Made by a program: the position numbers and the translations under genes
Notes under the pieces: model-generated
What the model saw: only the letters and a program-made list of their open reading frames with translations
The model's database searches: none
Told to the model about the DNA's origin: nothing
Shown: piece by piece, positions 1 through 7,842 of the stretch
Layout of the letters: each line of letters opens with the position of its first letter
Position numbering within the stretch: position 1 is the first letter of the stretch
From: Porphyromonas loveana
GTDB lineage: Bacteria > Bacteroidota > Bacteroidia > Bacteroidales > Porphyromonadaceae
Assembly (NCBI RefSeq): GCF_003096695.1
Contig: NZ_QEKY01000001.1
Coordinates: 124,001-188,000, forward strand
Length of the DNA stretch: 64,000 bases
Direction of reading: 5' to 3'

Positions 1-362
1 CCGTCCCCTTCGAGAAGATATCCGACGAACGCCCTGCCGAGAGTAGCGACGCCATCCGTAGTCGCGTGATCGCGGCTCGCGAGATACAGAGCCGACGCTT
101 CGCCGACCACGCAGGCGTGCACTGCAATGCGCAGATGGATGACAAGCTGATGAACCGCTATGCCCTTCCCGATGAGCAGGGACTCCACCGACTCCGAGTC
201 GCCATGGAGCGTTTCGACCTCTCGGCGCGCGCCTATGGACGCATCCTCAAGGTAGCACGTACGATCGCCGATTTGGCGGGTAGTGCCGATGTCTGTGCCG
301 ATCATATAGCCGAGGCTATCGGCTATCGCAATCTGGATCGGAGCAATTGGGGCAAGGTCTGA
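1..362 (+). CDS. yifB: YifB/ComM family Mg-chelatase-like AAA+ ATPase, C-terminal fragment
   Basis: The frame is open from position 3 at the window edge, so the gene's start lies upstream and only about 119 C-terminal residues are visible. The fragment opens with VPFEKISDERPAESS and then shows the family's C-terminal helical part, including IRSRVIAAREIQ, a stretch ending FSDL-like in the form MERFDLSARAYGRILKVART, and IADLAGS. This is the Mg-chelatase C-terminal domain of ComM/YifB proteins, which are hexameric helicase-like ATPases. In some species ComM promotes branch migration during natural transformation. The stop is TGA at 360-362, and the next short gene begins within a few bases. The family call is firm; the role in this organism is inferred. 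Confidence 0.85.
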   Translation, partial: VPFEKISDERPAESSDAIRSRVIAAREIQSRRFADHAGVHCNAQMDDKLMNRYALPDEQGLHRLRVAMERFDLSARAYGRILKVARTIADLAGSADVCADHIAEAIGYRNLDRSNWGKV

Positions 363-366
363 TGTG

Positions 367-693
367 ATGGTACGCTCTATGGCTGCTCTCCCTCCCGCGC
401 TGGCCGCTCATCGCCTGATCATAGGAAACAAGTGTTTTTCCTATCCCCTGCTTCGACAAGCGGCCGATACCGACCGCTATGAGCTGAATGTTTTCGATCA
501 CGAAGGCGAGGCCACGATCTTTCTGTCGGGTACGCTTCTGCTTCTCTCAGCTGATCTTCCGCCACAGCTACCCCTTGCGACCGAGAGCATTGCACTCCCC
601 GCTATGCAAGCCCTGCTTGATGAATTACAGGGCGCGCCCACACATCTCTATCTCTTCGCCACCCCCAACGCCCGTCCCGTCCTGATCCGTTGA
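367..693 (+). CDS. Hypothetical protein (about 108 aa)
   Basis: A short frame opens immediately after the yifB stop, with a GTG at 364 directly followed by ATG at 367. The protein is acidic to neutral with alternating hydrophobic stretches (TIFLSGTLLLLSADL) and no recognised motif. The very tight spacing to yifB and the matching base composition suggest a translationally coupled real gene. I know no homologue, and a chance frame cannot be excluded. Downstream there is no gene for over 600 bp. Confidence 0.4.
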   Translation: MVRSMAALPPALAAHRLIIGNKCFSYPLLRQAADTDRYELNVFDHEGEATIFLSGTLLLLSADLPPQLPLATESIALPAMQALLDELQGAPTHLYLFATPNARPVLIR

Positions 694-864
694 ATTGCGT
701 TTCGTATTGCTCAGAGTGATCGGGACTGTCTGAGTGATCCGAGCAACCTGAATCGTCCGATTTTTTGGGTTGCACGGATTCTCCTTCTTGTTTATCTCTC
801 AGGAGAGCGTCCTGCCCTTGTGAAAAAATCTGTAGATGTGTTATGATTCCACCTTCGTGCAGAT

Positions 865-992
865 CGTCGAAAAAACACGCACCAAAAAGAAATTTTTTTG
901 GCGCCTTTTCCGAAAAATTTATGCGCCAAATCGAAAATGTTTTGGCGCGTGTTCTTCCGGATTTTTGGCGCCATCTTGTCCGGATTCTTGCT
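865..992 (+). repeat. Dispersed GGCGCC-rich repeat, copy A
   Basis: This AT-rich block is studded with GGCGCC and TTTTGGCGC/GCGCCAAAA half-sites that can fold into nested hairpins. The left arm around 868-889 (AAAAAACACGCACCAAAAAG) pairs with the right arm around 936-957 (GTTTTGGCGCGTGTTCTTCC). Read in this orientation it matches the reverse complement of copy D (27918-28047) along its whole length with scattered differences. It sits in the 632-bp gap between the small gene ending at 693 and the cysteine desulfurase. The rest of that gap (694-864 and 993-1262) holds no gene I can support; a TATATTTG at 1134-1141 is a possible extra promoter. Confidence 0.75.
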
Positions 993-1262
993 GCGTAATT
1001 CTGGAAAATGCGTTCCTCTGTTTGAGAGACACTGCGGTAAGTTAAAAAAAAACGTGATGCTGTATGGATCAAATCCCTATTGCCGGGATCTTGGTTTATT
1101 GGCCGCTTACTTCGGTGCGGACTCGCTTTGTCGTATATTTGGCGTTAACAGACTGAATGCCCGCAGTGCAGACGGCAATCATGCAGTCGTTTCTCTCGAA
1201 GAGATAGGGGTGCTAATCGCAGACTGAGACAAGAATCGGGCGGCAGACTCGCAGGATATGGC

Positions 1263-1270
1263 TACCTTTG
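1263..1270 (+). promoter_or_regulatory. Putative -7 element for the selenium cluster
   Basis: TACCTTTG fits the Bacteroidota -7 consensus TAnnTTTG and lies about 55 nt upstream of the desulfurase ATG. No clear -33 TTG is visible at the right spacing, so the call is tentative. Confidence 0.4.
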
Positions 1271-1325
1271 ACAGACGTAAGAGCGGGGAGCACCGACACT
1301 TTGCTTGACCGCATACCACAAGAAC

Positions 1326-2453
1326 ATGAACACCTACTACGATAACGCCACTACTTCCTATCCCAAGCCTTCGGCCATGCGCGAAGCTTTGGCGCACTTC
1401 TACGATGAGCCGGTGGGGAGCTACGGACGCAGTCACGACCGCGCGACGCTTCGTGTCGTGGCCGAGATAGAGGAGTTGCGCGATGTCGTGGCCTCTCTGT
1501 TGGGTGTGGCGGAGCCGTCGCACATCTGTTTCTGCGACAATGCCACGACAGGTCTCAACGCCATTTTGCGCGGAGTGTTACAAGAGGGCGACACGGTTCT
1601 CGTGAGTCCGATGGAGCATAATGCGGTGATGCGTCCTCTGCATTTCTTGTCAGAGACGCGTGGCGTCCGTGTGGAGGTGATGCCGGCTCTGCCCGACGGA
1701 CGTGTGGATACGCAGCGACTGGCCGCAGCCATACCGACTGCTTGTGCGCTGGCGGTGGTGAATCTGCAGAGCAATGTAAACGGCATCATCCAGCCGATAG
1801 CGGAAATCTCTCGCATCCTGAAGCAACGTGGTGTACGTATCCTCGCCGATGCGACACAGTGCCTCGGCTCCATGCGACTGCAAACCGATGCATGGAACAT
1901 AGACTATCTGGCATTTACGGGACATAAAGGGCTGCTCGGGCCGAGTGGGACCGGCGGCTTTTATATGCGTCGGCCACTCGATGTGAGTCCGCTCACGCTT
2001 GGCGGAAACGGACTGCACTCCTCTCTTTTGTCGATGGGTACAGAGATGCCGGAGCGATTTATGGCCGGTACGGCGAATGTTCTCGGACTCACGGCTCTGT
2101 TGGCTGCCGTGCGTCATCTGCCGTCTTACCGACTTTCCCATGACGAATGGCAGGACTATCTGCTGCGTATGCGCGAGTTGTCCGGTTTGCGGGTGTATAG
2201 TTCATCTGATGGGACTGCTCAGGGTTTTCTCTGTTCGCTTACGCACGAACGGCTCTCTCCTGCCGAATTGAGCGACGCTCTCTATCACGGTCACGGCATT
2301 ATCACGCGAGCCGGTTTGCATTGTGCACCGTTGGCACACGAGACAATCGGTACGGCAGCGACGGGCACGACACGCATTTCGCTTTCTCCTTATCATACGG
2401 CCAAAGATTTGGACCACCTATTAGAAGCTCTCCGCGATGTCGTACGCCGCTGA
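1326..2453 (+). CDS. Cysteine desulfurase family protein (PLP-dependent, class V)
   Basis: This 375-residue PLP enzyme has class V aminotransferase fold features: an N-terminal YYDNATTSYPKP, a cofactor-binding DATQ around residue 180, the Schiff-base lysine K201 in TGHKGLLGPSG, and the persulfide cysteine C333 in RAGLHCAP. The length and the RAGLHCAP motif place it near the SufS/Csd-like subfamily often found beside selD. The expected reaction is removal of sulfur from cysteine, or of selenium from selenocysteine. ATG 1326 (MNTYYDNATT) was preferred to the TTG at 1305 because it starts right at the conserved N-terminus. The gene overlaps the DUF3343 gene by 17 nt and is followed by selD, so the likely job is delivering selenium to selenophosphate synthesis. 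The family is certain and the selenium role is inferred from context. Confidence 0.9.
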   Translation: MNTYYDNATTSYPKPSAMREALAHFYDEPVGSYGRSHDRATLRVVAEIEELRDVVASLLGVAEPSHICFCDNATTGLNAILRGVLQEGDTVLVSPMEHNAVMRPLHFLSETRGVRVEVMPALPDGRVDTQRLAAAIPTACALAVVNLQSNVNGIIQPIAEISRILKQRGVRILADATQCLGSMRLQTDAWNIDYLAFTGHKGLLGPSGTGGFYMRRPLDVSPLTLGGNGLHSSLLSMGTEMPERFMAGTANVLGLTALLAAVRHLPSYRLSHDEWQDYLLRMRELSGLRVYSSSDGTAQGFLCSLTHERLSPAELSDALYHGHGIITRAGLHCAPLAHETIGTAATGTTRISLSPYHTAKDLDHLLEALRDVVRR

Positions 2454-2661
2454 CAGTCGTTTCGTCCTTTTCGCCACGACGCGCGACTTCATCCACGCCA
2501 TGCAGGCTGCCGAACGCATAGGGTTGCCCCATCGCGTCATCGCGGTACCCGTCCATTTGAGAGCGGATTGCGGTATGTGTCTGCACATAGATGCGGCCGA
2601 ACAGGAACGTTTAGAAATTGTTTTACGACAAATCCCCATAGCATACGAGATAGGACTATGA
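2437..2661 (+). CDS. DUF3343 small protein, putative Se/S carrier
   Basis: This 74-residue protein begins inside the 3' end of the desulfurase gene and ends in an ATGA overlap with selD, so all three are probably coupled in translation. It shows the DUF3343 pattern: an N-terminal FVLFATTRDFIHAMQAAERI alpha/beta segment and a central DCGMC cysteine pair (residues around 47-50) suited to carrying a thiol-bound group. Comparative genomics has linked DUF3343 to selenium utilisation, where it is proposed to relay persulfide selenium. The biochemical function is not established, and the carrier role is inference from the cysteines and neighbours. Confidence 0.8.
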   Translation: MSYAADSRFVLFATTRDFIHAMQAAERIGLPHRVIAVPVHLRADCGMCLHIDAAEQERLEIVLRQIPIAYEIGL

Positions 2662-3704
2662 AATCAGCTACATTCGATCTGCTTACCACGGTGGAGTATG
2701 GCGGCTGCTCGGCGAAGCTCGACCCCGCCAAACTGGAAGAATTGCTGCGCGATATACCATTACCAACGGACAGTCGGATACTGGTCGATGCGCGCACACA
2801 CGACGATGCAGGTGTATATCAACTCAATGACGAGACGGCTCTCATCGTGACGACCGACTTCTTCCCGCCTCTTTGCTCTGATGCTTATACTTTCGGGCGC
2901 ATAGCTGCTGCCAACGCGCTGTCGGATGTATATGCGATGGGTGGCCGCCCTTTGTTGGCACTCAATCTGACAATGTTTCCCTCTGCAGGCATTCCCGCCG
3001 AAGTGTTGGTGCAGATACTTCGTGGTGGACAGCAGAGCATAGACGAGAGTGGGGCGTTCACGATGGGCGGGCACACGATCGATGACGCGACGCCCAAGTA
3101 CGGATTGGCGGTGACCGGTACGGTGCATCCGCAACATCTGGTCACGAATGCAGGAGTGCGCGAGGGGCAACGACTCGTTCTCACCAAACCTTTGGGTACA
3201 GGTGTAGCTATGGCCGGGCATCGACTTGGGCTCTTGAGCGGGGAAGCATACGAGGCAGCTATCGAACAGATGTGTCTCCTTAATAAAACGGGTGCGGAGC
3301 TGATGTTGCGTTACGGCGTGAAAGGTGCAACGGATATCACGGGTTTCGGATTGCTGGGGCATGCCAAGGAATTGGCGGAGGCGTCGCAAGTGACGCTCCA
3401 TATTGACAGTCAAGTAGTGCCGGCGTTGCCGGAATGTCTGCAATTGCTGCGCGACGGCTGTATTCCGGGGGCGGCCTTTCGCAATTTGCGCTTCGTGGGC
3501 GAACAACTCGAAGCGAGCTGCTCCACGGAATATAAGATGCTATTGGCCGATGCACAGACCTCCGGCGGACTGCTGATGGCGGTGGATGCCGATCGCGCTG
3601 ATGCGCTGGTCGCCGATCTGCATGCGACGGGGTTGCATCCCCATGCAGCTGTGATAGGTTATGCCACCGCAGAAGAAGGAAAAACAAGAATCATAATCAC
3701 ATAA
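2658..3704 (+). CDS. selD: Selenide, water dikinase (selenophosphate synthetase)
   Basis: This 348-residue protein makes selenophosphate from selenide and ATP. The N-terminal VEYGGCSAKL places the catalytic residues at C17 and K20, the same numbers as in E. coli SelD; the second cysteine of the E. coli motif (C19) is alanine here. The AIRS-type ATP and metal sites are visible: DDAGVYQL, TTDFFPP, FGRIAAANALSDVYAMGG, GGHTIDD and GLAVTG. ATG 2658 overlaps the DUF3343 stop as ATGA and aligns with the family's N-terminus. No selA/selB, tRNA-Sec or mnmH is in this window, so whether the product feeds selenoproteins, selenouridine or a labile cofactor cannot be decided here. Confidence 0.95.
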   Translation: MKSATFDLLTTVEYGGCSAKLDPAKLEELLRDIPLPTDSRILVDARTHDDAGVYQLNDETALIVTTDFFPPLCSDAYTFGRIAAANALSDVYAMGGRPLLALNLTMFPSAGIPAEVLVQILRGGQQSIDESGAFTMGGHTIDDATPKYGLAVTGTVHPQHLVTNAGVREGQRLVLTKPLGTGVAMAGHRLGLLSGEAYEAAIEQMCLLNKTGAELMLRYGVKGATDITGFGLLGHAKELAEASQVTLHIDSQVVPALPECLQLLRDGCIPGAAFRNLRFVGEQLEASCSTEYKMLLADAQTSGGLLMAVDADRADALVADLHATGLHPHAAVIGYATAEEGKTRIIIT

Positions 3705-3717
3705 TTCAAGATTTCTG

Positions 3718-6249
3718 ATGAAAAAACAACTTTTACTGGTTTGGGTTCTGGCTGCTGCGGCTACGTGTGCAGTGCAGGGGCAAACGTTGCAGCGAGCTAA
3801 GGTGGGAGGCCCCTGGCCTGTGCGCGCTGCCATCCTCACGGATACCGTGGGAATGAACGGAGCGAAGTATAATCCGTCCGATCTACTGCGTCAGTCTTAT
3901 GACGTGACGGGCAAGTCGCTGCGCGAGATCACGGCAGATAAGGAGGGACGCTTTGTCGGTCAACGGAGCAGCACGAGCAAAGCTTCGACTTCGGAGATGA
4001 CAGTTTACACATTTTCCCTCACGGCAGAGCGTTTTGCCAAAGGCGATATCGAAGTGTATGGTCAGGGACGAATGTCGCTTTGGCAGGACAACAAACAAAT
4101 CGGAATAAGCGAGGGTACTAACGCCAAGGGCGACAGTACGGTGCGATTCACGGCACCGCTTACGCTTGTGCCGGGTACACATGAGTTTGTTCTCAAGAGT
4201 TTATTGCTCGAAGGAGACAGCACTTTGACGGATGTACGTCTCGTACTCAAACCAAAGACGGCCCGTGATTCAACGGTGCTCTACCCGAATTATACGGGAA
4301 AGCGACGCCTGACGCTGGATTATATGATGAACGGTACATTCATAGGTGGCGGCAGTTTGTCTCCTTCGGGGAAGTACGTTGTCACATCGTATCGTGTAGG
4401 ACGTGACAATAAAGCTGCGGTGACGTACTCTCAACTGCGTGATGCCAAAGGCCGTGTCCTCACAGATATAAACGACCGTGACGTCATCGGCTGGATGCCA
4501 CATGAAGATTTGCTGATGGCTATTCGCAAAGAAGGAAATGTAAAACGTCTGATCGCTTTCGATCCGATGGGCCAAAGCGAACGAACGCTCATCGCTGATA
4601 TGCCTGAGACTTCCTTCAGAATGTCGCCGGACGGAAAGTACTTTATCTTCATGAAAGAGGAGAAAGGACCAGGTAAGGACGCGCTTTTTGTGCGTAATAT
4701 AGATCCCGATGACCGTCAGAACGGCTGGCGCAATCGAGCACAACTCTTCCTTCTTAATGCCGAAAACGGTGTGTACAGTCCGCTCACCTTCGGTTATTCC
4801 AATACATATATATACGACATCGCACCGGACAGCAAGCGTGTTTTGTTGGGAACACTGTCTACAGATTGGACGAAGAGTCCTTATCGATTCGTGACAGTGA
4901 CAGAATATCATCTGGAGACAGGCAAGATCGATACGCTTGTGGTGCGTGATCCCTCCATCGACCAACTGCAATACACTCCCGACGGTAAGCGTCTTGTCGT
5001 CACGGCTGCTGCCGATGCTTTCGGCGGTGCGGGTGTCAATCTGCCTACCGGTATGACAGTTAATGGCTATGACAAGCAGTTTTTCCTCTTTGACATAGCG
5101 ACGCGGAAAGTGACTCCGCTTACGAAGAACTTCGATCCCAGTGTTCAGTCTGGTCGTTTCGACAACAAAAACGGTTACTATTACTTCATTGCAGAGAAAG
5201 GTGCTCGCAAAGCGCTCTATCGTCTCAACCTGTCTTCGCAGGAGATCAGAGAGATACAGACGGGCGAAGATGTGGTGCGTTGGTTTGCAGTCGCTGCGGA
5301 CAACGGCGCGCTCTGGTATGCCGGACAAAGTGCCAACAACGCCGACCGCCTTTATCGTCTCGACGGCAACCGCGGACAACTTGTCTGGGATCTCTCTGCC
5401 GAAAAGCTGGCTAATGTAGACTTTACGCCTGCCCGAGACTGGAATTACACGGCTCCGGACGGCACTGTTGTGGAAGGTTGGTATTACCTGCCGCCGCAGT
5501 TCGATCCTATGAAGAAGTATCCTATGCTCGTATATTACTACGGCGGAACCAGTCCGACGAGCCGTACATTGGAGGGACATTACTCGTTGGCGATGTATGC
5601 AGCGCAAGGCTATGTCGTTTATACGCTCAATCCGAGCGGTAGTACAGGCTATGGACAGGAATATGCCGCCCGTCACGTGAATGCATGGGGCGACCGAACT
5701 GCAGACGAGATCATCGGTGCGACGAAGGAATTTGTGCGTCAGCACAACTTCGTCGATGGCAAAAAGATCGGATGTTTCGGTGCCAGCTATGGCGGATTCA
5801 TGACACAGTACCTGCAAACTAAGACGGATATTTTCGCCGCTGCGGTCAGCCATGCCGGCATCAGCTCCATCAGCAACTATTGGGGTAGCGGATATTGGGG
5901 TATGGGATACAGTACCGTGGCAAGCGCAGGGAGCTATCCGTGGAATAATCCTGAGCTGTACGCCAACCACAGTCCGCTCTTCCGTGCCGATAAGATCCAC
6001 ACGCCGTTGCTCCTACTGCACGGATCGGTGGACACGAACGTGCCGAAAGCAGAGAGCGTGAACCTCTACAATGCGCTCAAGATACTGGGACGCGAAGTTG
6101 AATTCATCGAATTTACCGAACAGGATCACTTCATCCTCGAACCGGAACGTCGTATCCGCTGGACCAATTCGATCTTTGCTTGGTTTGCGCGTTGGCTGCA
6201 AGACGACCCGACATGGTGGAACGAACTTTATCCGCCGACTAATCTGTAG
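3718..6249 (+). CDS. Secreted S9 family oligopeptidase (prolyl oligopeptidase fold)
   Basis: The protein has 843 residues, with a signal peptide of about 22 residues (MKKQLLLVWVLAAAATCAVQ), a long beta-propeller region (roughly 170-560) and a C-terminal alpha/beta hydrolase domain. The catalytic triad is visible: S690 in GASYGGF, D772 in HGSVDTNVP and H804 in EQDHFI. S9 enzymes of this kind cleave di- to oligopeptides in the periplasm, which suits an organism living on protein. It resembles the Bacteroidales acylaminoacyl/dipeptidyl peptidase group, but the exact specificity is not readable from sequence. It lies only 13 nt after selD and probably shares its transcript, with no obvious functional link. 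A strong hairpin follows at 6276-6315. Confidence 0.9.
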   Translation: MKKQLLLVWVLAAAATCAVQGQTLQRAKVGGPWPVRAAILTDTVGMNGAKYNPSDLLRQSYDVTGKSLREITADKEGRFVGQRSSTSKASTSEMTVYTFSLTAERFAKGDIEVYGQGRMSLWQDNKQIGISEGTNAKGDSTVRFTAPLTLVPGTHEFVLKSLLLEGDSTLTDVRLVLKPKTARDSTVLYPNYTGKRRLTLDYMMNGTFIGGGSLSPSGKYVVTSYRVGRDNKAAVTYSQLRDAKGRVLTDINDRDVIGWMPHEDLLMAIRKEGNVKRLIAFDPMGQSERTLIADMPETSFRMSPDGKYFIFMKEEKGPGKDALFVRNIDPDDRQNGWRNRAQLFLLNAENGVYSPLTFGYSNTYIYDIAPDSKRVLLGTLSTDWTKSPYRFVTVTEYHLETGKIDTLVVRDPSIDQLQYTPDGKRLVVTAAADAFGGAGVNLPTGMTVNGYDKQFFLFDIATRKVTPLTKNFDPSVQSGRFDNKNGYYYFIAEKGARKALYRLNLSSQEIREIQTGEDVVRWFAVAADNGALWYAGQSANNADRLYRLDGNRGQLVWDLSAEKLANVDFTPARDWNYTAPDGTVVEGWYYLPPQFDPMKKYPMLVYYYGGTSPTSRTLEGHYSLAMYAAQGYVVYTLNPSGSTGYGQEYAARHVNAWGDRTADEIIGATKEFVRQHNFVDGKKIGCFGASYGGFMTQYLQTKTDIFAAAVSHAGISSISNYWGSGYWGMGYSTVASAGSYPWNNPELYANHSPLFRADKIHTPLLLLHGSVDTNVPKAESVNLYNALKILGREVEFIEFTEQDHFILEPERRIRWTNSIFAWFARWLQDDPTWWNELYPPTNL

Positions 6250-6267
6250 CGGTCGTTCTACACGCCT

Positions 6268-6318
6268 AAAAACAGCAGGGGCTGTGCTTAAGGAAAATCC
6301 TTGGCACAGCCCCTGTTT
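6268..6318. terminator. Bidirectional terminator between the S9 peptidase and the aldolase
   Basis: The arms are CAGGGGCTGTGC at 6276-6287 and GCACAGCCCCTG at 6304-6315, extended inward by AAGG/CCTT around an AAAA loop. A run of A before the stem and T after it lets it act on both strands, as expected between convergent genes. Confidence 0.85.
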
Positions 6319-6353
6319 CTATTGATGCTCGCCGCGACGAGCAGGGTGTTTGT

Positions 6354-7235
6354 TTAGGTGATTGAAGCCTTGTAAACGCCGTTGATCGAAGCTTCAAGCA
6401 TGGCGTTGAAGTCAGCATCGCTTTGCTGAGCAGAGAGTCCTTCTACGAGTGCACGAGAGAAGGATGCGATGATTCCATGGTTGCGGCTGAGCAAATCGTT
6501 GGCATGCTCACGTGAGTAACCACCGGAGAGAGCCACGACGCGCAACATCATAGGATGCTCGATAACCTCCTTGTAGTAGTTTTCTACTGTCGGAATCGTG
6601 ATTTTGAGCATTACCGGCTCAGTCATTTTGTCAAGCTGTGCGAGCAGTTCGCGTTTGAGGATCTCTTCAGCTTTGGCCTTGTCGGGGCAGTGAATATCCA
6701 CCTCGGGTTCGAGGATCGGCATCAAGCCGTGGGCAAGAATCTCCTTACCCCATTGGAATTGTTGTTCCACGATGTCGCGAATACCTTGTTCATTGGCCTG
6801 CTTGATCACGCTGCGCATCTTCGTGCCGAATACATGGAAGTTTACGGCTTCGTCGCAGAGCTTACCCAGACCGGGGAAAGGCTTCATCAGCTGTACGCCG
6901 TTAGCCTCTTCTTCCAACCCCTTGTCCACTTTGAGGAAGGGAACGATGTGTCTTTTCTCCCAGAGGTAGTCCGCCGTGTGCATTCCTTCGATCTGGCCAC
7001 GCATGGTACGCTCGAAGAGGATAACACCGATGATCTTACCTGTGGCGAAAGCCGGAGAGGTGATCATACGGGTGCGCATTTGGTGGATGAGGTCAAACAT
7101 CTCTTCTTCCGATGCGTATGCATCCGGCTCGATGCCGTATGCTTTCAGTGCTTTGGGCGTAGAGCCACCACTCTGGTCCAGTGCTCCGATGAAGCCCGGA
7201 GCCTGACGCATCTGTTGCATTTGTTCTTTGTTCAT
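6354..7235 (-). CDS. fbaB: Class I fructose-bisphosphate aldolase
   Basis: This 293-residue enzyme splits fructose 1,6-bisphosphate into DHAP and glyceraldehyde 3-phosphate through a lysine Schiff base, without metal. Family features include the N-terminal [18 protein letters not shown], the central [19 protein letters not shown] with candidate active-site lysines, [14 protein letters not shown], and the phosphate-binding [10 protein letters not shown] near the C-terminus. The start at 7235 ([15 protein letters not shown]) was chosen over 7322 because the upstream extension is not conserved-looking and contains a -7-like element. The gene is monocistronic, transcribed divergently from parE and converging on the S9 gene. 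Confidence 0.93.
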   Translation of the reverse strand: MNKEQMQQMRQAPGFIGALDQSGGSTPKALKAYGIEPDAYASEEEMFDLIHQMRTRMITSPAFATGKIIGVILFERTMRGQIEGMHTADYLWEKRHIVPFLKVDKGLEEEANGVQLMKPFPGLGKLCDEAVNFHVFGTKMRSVIKQANEQGIRDIVEQQFQWGKEILAHGLMPILEPEVDIHCPDKAKAEEILKRELLAQLDKMTEPVMLKITIPTVENYYKEVIEHPMMLRVVALSGGYSREHANDLLSRNHGIIASFSRALVEGLSAQQSDADFNAMLEASINGVYKASIT

Positions 7236-7293
7236 AGCTTGTGTATTTGAATATGATAAGAGAGTTATTCTCAGAGTTCTTCTGCATTCAGCC

Positions 7294-7301
7294 CAAAGGT
7301 A
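7294..7301 (-). promoter_or_regulatory. Putative -7 element for fbaB
   Basis: On the minus strand this reads TACCTTTG, matching TAnnTTTG, about 59 nt upstream of the fbaB ATG. A convincing -33 box was not seen. Confidence 0.45.
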
Positions 7302-7360
7302 TAGATTATTTGTGAGAGGCATCCTCCCAAAGAGAATAATCCATCCGAAATGAAAGAAAA

Positions 7361-7403
7361 CGGCTTCGGGGGCGCTCGCCGCGAGGTCTGTCTTCCGAAG
7401 CCG
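7361..7403 (-). terminator. Hairpin with T-tract on the minus strand, in the fbaB-parE gap
   Basis: CGGCTTCGG at 7361-7369 pairs with CCGAAGCCG at 7395-7403. On the minus strand the stem is followed by TTTTCTTTC, as in an intrinsic terminator, while the plus side has no T run. No minus-strand gene lies upstream of it, so its purpose is unclear. Confidence 0.45.
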
Positions 7404-7570
7404 TAGACTGAAAGCCGGGTCGGTCTCTTGCTTGATGTCCGATGGAGTCCTACTGTCTATCCGATAGCGCCCCTTTTAATTAGAATCGGACATGCCGCTG
7501 AAGGTCTGCTTGATGACCATGTCGTGTATTTCTTTATTGCTGGCAACGCCAAGATAGGCCTATATAATAA

Positions 7571-7712
7571 TGGCGCCAGAAAACAGCGAAAACTTGCGCC
7601 TAATTCTGCGAAAAATGGCACCAAATTATTTTTGATTTGGCGCCAAAAAAATTTCAAAATCGCGCCGTTTCCCGAAAGAATATGCGCCACGTTTTTTGAC
7701 GCGATGTCTCAT
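7571..7712 (+). repeat. Dispersed GGCGCC-rich repeat, copy B
   Basis: This block in the 607-bp gap between fbaB and parE contains GGCGCC at 7572-7577 and 7639-7644, TTGATTTGGCGCC, and TATGCGCCACGTTTTTTG, all shared in type and order with copies A, C, D and E. It is the most diverged copy. The remainder of the gap holds the 7361-7403 hairpin and a possible TACTTTTA box at 7817-7824 just before parE, and no gene. Confidence 0.65.
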
Positions 7713-7842
7713 TTTTTTTACGGGCGTAATCAGAAGTGTGCCATCGGGGCGGTCGCGAAGTGTTGCGGCGCGCCCGAGGATGATGGGACGAAGCCGGTGA
7801 ATTGGAACAAATGTTGTACTTTTATGCCTCATTCAGAACACC

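Noticed and set aside
602-1227. Several short frames on both strands over repeat A
   Set aside because: They translate the inverted repeat itself; composition is unlike neighbouring proteins.
4270-6000. 576-codon minus-strand open frame
   Set aside because: It lies entirely antisense to the S9 peptidase, whose triad and signal peptide are clear; the minus frame shows no domain and has biased His/Arg/Val-rich composition expected of a shadow.
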